Notes under the pieces: model-generated
Told to the model about the DNA's origin: nothing
Seen by the model: only the letters and a program-made list of their open reading frames with translations
Database searches by the model: none
Program-made: the position numbers and the translations under genes
In this document: piece by piece, positions 1-6,500 of the stretch
How positions within the stretch are numbered: the stretch's first letter is position 1
How the letters are laid out: the number at the start of each line of letters is the position of its first letter
From: Euryarchaeota archaeon UBA125
Lineage (GTDB): Archaea > Thermoplasmatota > Poseidoniia > Poseidoniales > Thalassarchaeaceae
Assembly: GCA_002502625.1 (NCBI GenBank)
Contig: DAPV01000044.1
Span: 1 to 7,341 of the forward strand
Length of the DNA: 7,341 nt
Reading direction: 5' to 3'

Positions 1-869
1 GTGATTGCTTGCCTATATCTTGTATCTACAACGTCTCCAGCAGCAAAAACTCCAGGGACACTAGTCATAGTATGTTCTTTATTGATGATATATCCTGATT
101 CATCAGTCTCAATCTGATTCTCTAAGAAATCTGTTATCGGTGTATGTCCTATTGCAATAAACGCACCCGTACACGAAATTTCTTCTGTTTTTCCATCCCT
201 AGGATCTTCTAGTACTGCTCCAGATAATCCCTTTTCATCAGCTATCCACTTCGTTACTTGTCTAAAAGTAAGGATGTCTATTTTAGGATGATTTACTGCT
301 CTTTCATACATCACTTTTGAAGCCTTGAATACATCTCTACGATGTATAAGAGTAACCTTGCTAGCGAATCTAGTAAGGAATGTAGCCTCTTCCATAGCAG
401 AGTCGCCACCTCCAATAACTATGATTTCTTCATCTCTAAAGAAAGCACCATCACATGTTGCACAAGTAGAAATTCCCCTTCCTTTTTGTTCTGCTTCTCC
501 TTCAGCGTTTAGCCAGATTGCTTCTGCTCCAGTGCAGATGATAAGTGCGTGCGCTTTGTGTTCTTCTCCTTCTACCCAAACAGAGTAAGGCTGATTTGAT
601 GTGTCAATTCTTTCTACATTTTTATCATGTACTTTGAGTCCAAATCGTTCTGCTTGTTGTCTCAACTGCATCATCATCTCTGGTCCTTCAATTCCCTCCG
701 GATAGCCAGGATAGTTCTCAATATCACTTGTCAGCATAAGTTGTCCTCCTGACATATATCCTGCAAACATCAACGGCGATAGCATTGCTCTTGCAGTATA
801 CAATCCGGCAGTATATCCTGCTGGACCACTACCAATGATGATCACGTTGTGTACTTCGTCGCCGCTCAT
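1..869 (-). CDS. trxB: Thioredoxin reductase, low-molecular-weight type (C-terminus cut by window edge)
   Basis: FAD- and NAD(P)H-dependent flavoprotein that reduces thioredoxin-like proteins in the cytoplasm. My translation of the minus strand gives 289 residues with the full motif series: FAD-binding GSGPAG at 13-18, GGQL near 41-44, the redox-active CATC disulfide at 136-139 followed by DG, the NAD(P)H-binding GGGDSA at 153-158, HRR at 176-178 (typical of NADPH 2'-phosphate recognition), and the second FAD motif GVFAAGDV at 273-280. The frame leaves the window just after RQAI, so roughly 25-35 residues of the usual 310-320 are missing; this is an edge cut, not a broken gene. The ATG at 869 is the only possible start, because an in-frame TGA lies upstream with no ATG, GTG or TTG between. 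It is last in the visible operon, 36 bases after the DoxX-type gene. The family call is secure; its thioredoxin partner is not in the window. Confidence 0.95.
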   Translation of the reverse strand, partial: MSGDEVHNVIIIGSGPAGYTAGLYTARAMLSPLMFAGYMSGGQLMLTSDIENYPGYPEGIEGPEMMMQLRQQAERFGLKVHDKNVERIDTSNQPYSVWVEGEEHKAHALIICTGAEAIWLNAEGEAEQKGRGISTCATCDGAFFRDEEIIVIGGGDSAMEEATFLTRFASKVTLIHRRDVFKASKVMYERAVNHPKIDILTFRQVTKWIADEKGLSGAVLEDPRDGKTEEISCTGAFIAIGHTPITDFLENQIETDESGYIINKEHTMTSVPGVFAAGDVVDTRYRQAI

Positions 870-905
870 ATCTTCGGCGGAATAGCAGACACTCCTTCAA
901 TACAT

Positions 906-1337
906 CTAGTCAATTTTTGAAACAATCAAGGGTATATCCTTCTCCGAATCATATCTTTTTGGGAATATCCCCCCTATGAAAAGTGCAATGCCAATCAGCA
1001 ATAATTGAATAAATAACCTTAGTAGATGCCATTTTCCTTCAAAACTTTGTCCTCCGATTGGTATGTCATTAATCCACATGTTGACATTTGCCCAATATAG
1101 TATAATCAGGAGTATTGCACAACTCTTACCTCCAATTTTTTGTGTTACTGGAAAAATTAGCATTATTCCGATGACAATTTCTACAGCACCACTTGCTAAA
1201 ACCCAGAATCGAGGGAAACCTAGAATTTCAGGTACAATCGGTTCAAACCATTGAGGATCGAGAAAATGATCTATGCCTATTTTCAAAAATGCAAAACCAA
1301 GTATAATCGATGAAATGAATCGTAATTTTTCAATCAC
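906..1337 (-). CDS. DoxX-family four-helix membrane protein
   Basis: Small integral membrane protein of 143 residues. Hydrophobic segments lie at about 5-22, 43-62, 69-88 and 103-124, the four-helix layout of the DoxX family. Family-like features are the HFLDP...F..IVP loop after helix 1, the ASGAVEIVIGIML stretch at the start of helix 2, and a basic HLLRL entry to helix 4. The tail (about 125-143) is charged and probably cytoplasmic. Start is GTG at 1337, supported by GAGGGG five bases upstream, which overlaps the ribH stop. It sits 9 bases after ribH and 36 before trxB, so it is probably cotranscribed with both. DoxX proteins have been linked to quinone-coupled oxidation and to a membrane oxidoreductase complex that handles thiol and radical stress in Mycobacterium; a redox role here is inference from that and from trxB. 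The biochemical function is unknown. Confidence 0.75.
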   Translation of the reverse strand: MIEKLRFISSIILGFAFLKIGIDHFLDPQWFEPIVPEILGFPRFWVLASGAVEIVIGIMLIFPVTQKIGGKSCAILLIILYWANVNMWINDIPIGGQSFEGKWHLLRLFIQLLLIGIALFIGGIFPKRYDSEKDIPLIVSKID

Positions 1338-1342
1338 AATAA

Positions 1343-1348
1343 CCCCTC
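1343..1348 (-). promoter_or_regulatory. Ribosome binding site for the DoxX-type gene
   Basis: The minus strand reads GAGGGG, then five bases, then GTG. It overlaps the last codons of ribH and supports the GTG start over internal alternatives. Confidence 0.55.
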
Positions 1349-1739
1349 ATATCATTGCATTAATTGCAGATATGGCATTTCTTGCATGTGGTTCCAACCG
1401 AGATGGAATGTGGTGAACTTCAGCTCCAGGGCCTATTATCCCCAGTCCAACAGGTTTGTCATATCCTAATTGTAAATCAACTAAACTCTTGATTACTGCT
1501 TGACCCATGGCTAGACCATGAGATGTCTCTCCTTTCTCAATTATTCCAAGACATGCTACTCCAACAATATCATCTTGTTCTAGAAGACGAGCAGTTGCTA
1601 GAGGTGATTCCATCGAGCCAGGTACCCAAACAATTTCAATGATATCTAATTCATATTTTTTAGCTTCATCTTGAGCATACTGTATCATCTCTTCAACTTC
1701 TTTTTTATGGAATGATCCACATACCAATCCTATTTTCAT
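1347..1739 (-). CDS. ribH: 6,7-dimethyl-8-ribityllumazine synthase, archaeal type
   Basis: Condenses 3,4-dihydroxy-2-butanone 4-phosphate (made by RibB) with 5-amino-6-ribitylaminouracil to give 6,7-dimethyl-8-ribityllumazine, the substrate of RibE. The 130-residue protein has the family landmarks: an aromatic residue F10 in the GSFHKK loop that should stack on the substrate ring, VPGSMESP at 39-46 in the ribityl/phosphate pocket, and KGETSH at 69-74 with H74 as the catalytic histidine. The C-terminal GIIGPG...R...A pattern lines up with the short Methanocaldococcus enzyme (GISGPG) rather than with longer bacterial RibH. Start is ATG at 1739, sharing one base with the ribE stop (TAATG), with AAGGAG eight bases upstream. 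Members of this family form pentamers or 60-mer shells; nothing in the sequence tells which. Confidence 0.93.
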   Translation of the reverse strand: MKIGLVCGSFHKKEVEEMIQYAQDEAKKYELDIIEIVWVPGSMESPLATARLLEQDDIVGVACLGIIEKGETSHGLAMGQAVIKSLVDLQLGYDKPVGLGIIGPGAEVHHIPSRLEPHARNAISAINAMI

Positions 1740-2377
1740 TATTCTCTCTCCTTAATCATCACTCGTTTGACGGTATCGACGACTGCTTGAGTCATTGAAT
1801 CAATCTCGATATTTACACTATCACCAACAGATTTCATTCCTAAAGTTGTTCGCCGAAGAGTTTCAGGAATGATATGGAGATAGAATCCTGCAGATTCGTC
1901 TACATTTCCAATTGTTAGAGAAATTCCATCAATCGCAATATATCCCTTTTCGAAAATATAGTCAATCAGTGAATTCGGTATACCTATTCGAATATCTGCT
2001 GTTTCATCAGTATATCTACCACTTTGTTCAATAGGATTTTTGATGTCTACAATAGTACCTGTTGCCATAATATGTCCTGAAACTAGATGTCCTCCTACTT
2101 CTTCTCCATAGCGTAGTGCTCTTTCGATATTTACTGAATCACCTATCTTTCTTTCTTTGAGAGTTGTTCGTTGCAGAGTCTCTTGAATTAGGTCAAATCC
2201 GATTATGCTATGTTCAATATTTGTAGCAGTTAAACAGACTCCATCTAACGATACAGATGCGCCAATCTCAAGTCCTTCTTCACTTCCTTCTGGGAGTTGA
2301 ACTTTCCAATGAATATGTTCAGATCGTTCATCGATATCTGTTATGATACCAGTTCCTTCAACTATACCTGAGAACAT
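1739..2377 (-). CDS. ribE: Riboflavin synthase, bacterial two-barrel type
   Basis: Dismutates two molecules of 6,7-dimethyl-8-ribityllumazine to riboflavin and 5-amino-6-ribitylaminouracil. At 212 residues it has the internal duplication of the bacterial alpha-subunit type: N-barrel about 1-97 (MFSGIVEGTG start, GVCLT with C48, ETLQRTTL at 66-73, GDSVNIERAL) and C-barrel about 98-205 (GHLVSGHI with H97 and H102, DGISLTIG at 150-157, PETLRRTTLG at 171-180, DSVNIEID). The conserved N-terminal F2, C48, H97 and H102 fall at the same positions as in the E. coli enzyme as I recall it. A short charged tail follows. ATG at 2377 lies 4 bases after the ribL stop, with a weak AGAGTGA upstream. It is unlike the archaeal RibC-type synthase, which resembles lumazine synthase and is about 150 residues long, so acquisition from bacteria is likely. 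Confidence 0.95.
   Translation of the reverse strand: MFSGIVEGTGIITDIDERSEHIHWKVQLPEGSEEGLEIGASVSLDGVCLTATNIEHSIIGFDLIQETLQRTTLKERKIGDSVNIERALRYGEEVGGHLVSGHIMATGTIVDIKNPIEQSGRYTDETADIRIGIPNSLIDYIFEKGYIAIDGISLTIGNVDESAGFYLHIIPETLRRTTLGMKSVGDSVNIEIDSMTQAVVDTVKRVMIKERE
1748..1753 (-). promoter_or_regulatory. Ribosome binding site for ribH
   Basis: AAGGAG on the minus strand, inside the last codons of ribE and eight bases before the ribH ATG. It is the best-formed site in the window and implies that ribH can load ribosomes itself as well as by coupling through the TAATG overlap. Confidence 0.65.
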
Positions 2378-2381
2378 AATA

Positions 2382-2819
2382 TCACTCTGAATCTTGTCTC
2401 ATTTCTAATATTCTAGCAATGATTTTTCGGGTTCCATCTAAATCCTCTGAAAGTCCACTTACTCGACATACTTCGATTTTTCCAAATCCTCTATCACTCA
2501 AATCATCTCGAATTCGAACTTCTGCATGCTCTTGATCATAGCCTAAAGCAATGATATCTGGCTGTACAGAATGGAGAATATCGTACATTGGTTGATCTGG
2601 AGGATTTCCAATCATTGCGTCGTCTACAGGTTTTAATCCAGCAACCATTCTGCATCTCAAATCGTGATTTGTTACAGGTTCATGTTTTCTTTTTCTGACT
2701 GTATCATCATGTGCGATAACAACAGTCAGATGCTGACCTAATTTTTTCGCTTCTTCTAAGTAGTGAAGATGACCAGCATGTAGGAGATCAAAAACACCGA
2801 CTGCCATTATTTTTGTCAA
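2382..2819 (-). CDS. ribL: FAD synthetase, archaeal RibL type (TTG start)
   Basis: Nucleotidyltransferase predicted to transfer AMP from ATP to FMN, giving FAD. The 145-residue protein is a single cytidylyltransferase-fold domain: GVFDLLHAGH at 8-17 holds the HxGH nucleotide-binding motif (H14, H17), RCRMVAGLKPVD at 55-66 and ALGYDQ at 91-96 are family blocks, and GTRKII at 129-134 replaces the usual ISST-type motif. C56 and C118 are the only cysteines. Archaeal RibL is stand-alone, unlike bacterial RibF, which is fused to riboflavin kinase. Related cytidylyltransferases (glycerol-3-phosphate, ethanolamine phosphate) share the fold, but the position between ribB and ribE favours FAD synthetase. 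The chosen start is TTG at 2819, overlapping the ribB stop (TTGA), with GAGGGGGG seven bases upstream. The next ATG at 2807 would leave only three residues before the first strand's glycine and a spacing of 19. Confidence 0.85.
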   Translation of the reverse strand: MTKIMAVGVFDLLHAGHLHYLEEAKKLGQHLTVVIAHDDTVRKRKHEPVTNHDLRCRMVAGLKPVDDAMIGNPPDQPMYDILHSVQPDIIALGYDQEHAEVRIRDDLSDRGFGKIEVCRVSGLSEDLDGTRKIIARILEMRQDSE

Positions 2820-3541
2820 TTTTTGTCCCCCCTCTTCAATCCTGATGCAATCAATATATCATCTCCGCTTAGGAATGGAATACCATGTTTTTCACCATAC
2901 TTTTGAGCATCTTCTACAGACAATGCTGCATCTCCGTCAGGTTGTAACATTTCAGCACCAATTACGATAGGAGGGAGACCAGCCATTCTAGCAACTGCGA
3001 CAGCTAATTCTGTATGCCCTTGTCTATTCGCTAAACCTCCTGGAGATTCTCTACATACTGGAATATGCCCAGGGGTTCGAAATTCTTTTCCTAATGCTTC
3101 CATACGTTCATTTTCTGATAATTCTCTAGATTGAATTTCAGTCCATAATTCTGAGAATCGACGAGTTGTTAAAGATCGATCTCTATCAGTAATTCCAGTA
3201 AATGTATCTCTATGGTTGAGGCTTAGAGTAAATGCTGAACGAGAGTCATATTGTAGATCATTTGTCATTAAATGATGAAGGACAGGATTTTCCTTTACTA
3301 ATTCCTGATTGATATGTAAATCTTGTAACCAAGGTAATCCAAATCCTCCTCCTACTTCATCTCCTATTGCCAAAAAAAGCAATCCTCCACAATCTTTCCG
3401 TAATTGTCTGATTGCACTAGGTTTAGCAGCACTTGCAGGGAATAGTAAATCGGTTTCTTGCTCCCTGAAAGCAGAGTCGAAAACCAGAACAGGTTGCCCA
3501 TTAGAAAATGCTTCAACGGCTTGCTCTACGTCCGACACCAT
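2816..3541 (-). CDS. ribB: 3,4-dihydroxy-2-butanone 4-phosphate synthase
   Basis: Converts ribulose 5-phosphate to 3,4-dihydroxy-2-butanone 4-phosphate plus formate in a Mg-dependent reaction, supplying the four-carbon unit used by RibH. The 241-residue protein carries FREQETD at 25-31 (metal ligand E27; the ETD form is typical of archaeal enzymes, where bacteria have EGD), TFTGITDRDR at 113-122, RTPGH at 155-159, GHTE at 175-178 (second metal ligand H176), and GAEMLQPDGDA at 195-205 containing the late catalytic Glu E197. There is no fused GTP cyclohydrolase II domain, so it is monofunctional. It is slightly longer than the Methanocaldococcus enzyme (about 227), the extra length being around 131-150. 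Start is ATG at 3541: an in-frame TAA lies just upstream and no other start codon intervenes, although codon 2 is GTG. It is first in the rib block, 46 bases after the peroxidase gene. Confidence 0.95.
   Translation of the reverse strand: MVSDVEQAVEAFSNGQPVLVFDSAFREQETDLLFPASAAKPSAIRQLRKDCGGLLFLAIGDEVGGGFGLPWLQDLHINQELVKENPVLHHLMTNDLQYDSRSAFTLSLNHRDTFTGITDRDRSLTTRRFSELWTEIQSRELSENERMEALGKEFRTPGHIPVCRESPGGLANRQGHTELAVAVARMAGLPPIVIGAEMLQPDGDAALSVEDAQKYGEKHGIPFLSGDDILIASGLKRGDKN
2827..2834 (-). promoter_or_regulatory. Ribosome binding site deciding the ribL TTG start
   Basis: GAGGGGGG on the minus strand lies within the last ribB codons, seven bases before TTG at 2819 and nineteen before ATG at 2807. 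The spacing favours the TTG. Confidence 0.5.
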
Positions 3542-3587
3542 GGCTCTCGGAGGGGTCTCTCCTTCCCGTTATTTTCGGTTCCAAGCA
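3542..3587 (-). promoter_or_regulatory. ribB leader with AAGGAG and a self-pairing CCCCTCC
   Basis: The 46-base gap between the peroxidase stop and ribB holds AAGGAG (3559-3564), seventeen bases from the ATG, which is too far for a normal ribosome site. It is followed on the transcript by CCCCTCC, so GGAG and CTCC can form a four-pair stem around a six-base loop (3549-3562). No U-tract follows, so it does not look like a terminator. It is far too short for an FMN riboswitch. Any regulatory role is speculative. Confidence 0.3.
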
Positions 3588-6500
3588 TCAATCAGAATTT
3601 TGTTTTTCATCATCTTCTAGTTGTTTTTCAATTTGTTTTGATTTGAATACAATGATAGATATGAAGAATATTATTATGGAAAAAATCATAATTAAAACTA
3701 TACTATTCACATCTTCGTTAAACAGATTTTCATCGGGATCATAATTTTGTACATTAATTCGATTTAATGTCCATTTATCCATTGTTGTAACTTCGCCATC
3801 ATTCCAAATAATTCTGATTTCTTCGATTTCAACATCCGATGGGATTCCCAATCTTATTTCAGAAATCGAACAACCAGTAAATCCATCTCCTGCTAGAATT
3901 GCTTGTCTGATTATTTTTCCATCTGAAAATTTGATATCAACTACTGAGCCGATAGCATCTTTATTTATCCCATCATTTGAGTCTGTAGATTTTGGATCTA
4001 TTGCTATCCATCTTACATTGTCTCTCTGAGCAGCATCGTTTTCAAAGAATCTGATTCCAATATTTGAGTCGCCTAATACTAAATCTAGATCTCCATCTCC
4101 ATCAAAATCTGCCCATGTAGACCCCATTGTTTTGCCTTGATCAAGAAGTCCTATTGCCTCAATTCCATCAACGAAATGCCCTGTTCCATCATTGATGTAT
4201 AGTGAATTGTTATTGAAGGAAGTGTAGGGGTTGATTTTGCCTACTCCGAACCAGAGATCTAAATCTCCATCTAGATCGACGTCAAGGAATTTACAGTCCC
4301 AATTTACCAGAATATTCTCTGCGATTCCCCTGTCTACTCCAACTTCTTCCCAATTGGTTGATTCAGATTGCATCCAAAGATAGTTGGGTCCAAAGTTACT
4401 GACGCAAAGGTCTAGATCTCCATCTCCCTCTATATCTCCTACACTTGCTCCCATTCCGGTTCCTGGTAGTGAGAAATTATGTGAAAAAGTAGAGGTTTTG
4501 AATGTTCCAGAATCACTTCCATTATAGAATGGAGAAAAACCAAAATCTGAAGCGATAAAAATGTCTTCCCATGTATCTCCATCCATATCAACAAAGACCC
4601 CTGCCCAAGACATTCCCGATCCTTTTCCATTCGGGTCATCTGAAGGAGTTAGCATTTGAGCAGAGGGATTTTCAGGAGCCGTAATTGCTATTGAGGAAGC
4701 CTCTCCAAGTACAACTTCTCCATCGAATCTAGGTTCTAATGTTCCGCCATCTATTTTTCCTGCAAGAATTGTAATGGGTTCAAAATTAGCCATTCCAGTT
4801 TCTTTTAATTGATTTTGATAAAGTATATTCGATTCTTGACGAACGAGTAATTGTTCTTCTGATAAAATTCCGAAATTCATGGAATATAGATCTAGATCTC
4901 CATCATGGTCATAATCTGCCCAAAGTCCCTTTGATGAGTGGCCCGAATTATCCACACCTACTTCTTTTGCTATTTCAGTGAAAATACATTCTCCTTCATT
5001 TCTAAAGAGCTCATTTGGGGCTCCACTGAAGTCATTTTCTACATCTGCTTCACCGAAGTTAGATACATGGAGATCTAAATCACCATCATTATCAAAGTCG
5101 GCCCAAGTTAATCCCAGCGCGGTTGAATTAGAGATGGGTAGTCCTGACTCTTCAGTAATATCGATGAATTGATTATCTCCGATATTCTTCATTAAATTCA
5201 TTCTTCCTGTACGGAACTCATCTCCCTTTTCCCATCCTTCTTGATCGAAAACAGCACCAACTGCAATGTCAATTAATCCATCTCCATTACAATCTCCTGG
5301 TGCTATGGATGGGCCATAACTCGCCCATTGTGAAGTCATGCCTAAGTCTATTCCACCTAATCCACTTCTTGCAGTTCTTTCAGTCATTTTCGCATTTAGA
5401 ACAGTAGATCTATCTTGAGTTGGATTATTTATCTCGATAGGAGGTCCCGGTGCAAAATTTAGATTTTCATTCAAACAATAATCTTCAGAATTTGTAAAAT
5501 CTTCTCCAGAATTCTCGAACCAATATTGTTCTGAAATCATTGATAGACATACCATTCCTTCAATCCCTGTATTTCTAAGAATTACATCCGTCAACGTAGT
5601 GTTTTGGATTTCGTCTAGAACATGTGATAGATCTGGATCCCATTCGTAGAATAGTGGATCACTTACTCTTAATCTGTTAAACTGCTCTTTGAGTATATAG
5701 TGCATAGTTGGACCTACAGTGCTATGCATTGTAAGAAATTCATTTGATTCAGGAAAATGATGAATCCAATCATGATCTTCAGCATACATTCCGATTATTG
5801 GATCTGCTAAACTCACATTTGGGTATACGGATTGCAATCTAGAAGCAAGTTCAGAATCAGAAGTGACATCTGACCAATTATTGGTTGGTGCCAGTCCAGC
5901 TAATTCTCTAAATGCTCCATAACCTGGGATTCCGTGGTCTCTACCTCTTTGAATATCTATGGCACACATATCCATTCCACCCATTCCAGGTGCTCCAAAT
6001 AACATATTTCTGAGAGCGTGAATATACCCTACATCATTAGCTTCTTGAGTAGTAAATGCTAATCCCCGGAGAACAGGATCGATGCCTCCGTCTGTTACTA
6101 GAGAATTAGGGTCCCAGAAACCATTTTCCATGGCAATACTTCCTTGTGGTATCGAGGTTCTATTTTCTTCCAAACGTAATGTAAGTGGCCCTATTTGTGA
6201 ATGCCCCATTCTAAATGCTAAGGTTGCAAACGCATTACTGATTGAGGGATCTACAGTCGAGTCATATTCGCCTGTGTCTGAATGAATATTCATTGAAGGG
6301 AGATATTCTTGATAGGTTATTTGTTGCATTAATGCAGTAACATATTTCCTTGCAGTTTGATAAATTTCTTCATCTGTCCATTGAGAATTTTGAGATTCTA
6401 ACACTTGTGCAATGCGATTGTGCTCTCTAACGAAGATTATGTGAATTGCAGTAAGTCCTACATGTTCATTTGCACGCGAGTCCCCAGCAATATATCTCTC

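Noticed and set aside
325..588. Plus-strand 87-residue open frame
   Set aside because: It is antisense to the conserved trxB core, including the CATC active site, and its translation resembles no family.
2382..2819. ribL as glycerol-3-phosphate cytidylyltransferase
   Set aside because: The fold is shared, but the gene sits inside a tight riboflavin operon and has the length and motifs of archaeal FAD synthetase; the alternative is less likely, not excluded.
3549..3562. Intrinsic terminator between the peroxidase gene and ribB
   Set aside because: The stem has only four pairs and no U-tract follows on the minus strand.
3542..3587. FMN riboswitch ahead of ribB
   Set aside because: The gap is only 46 bases, well below the size of an RFN element, and none of its conserved blocks is visible.
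3309..3744. Three overlapping plus-strand open frames across the ribB start and the 3' end of the peroxidase gene
   Set aside because: They lie opposite well-supported minus-strand genes, have low-complexity Ser/Phe-rich translations and no recognisable domain, so they are antisense shadows.
4439..4639. Minus-strand 66-residue frame inside the peroxidase gene
   Set aside because: It is a shifted frame within the propeller region; the long frame carries the calcium motifs continuously across it, so there is no sign of a frameshift.
4083..5294. Recurring 'agatctccatc' runs as a DNA repeat array, CRISPR or mobile element
   Set aside because: The runs are in frame, unevenly spaced and encode the DGDLDL calcium loops, so they reflect protein repeats.
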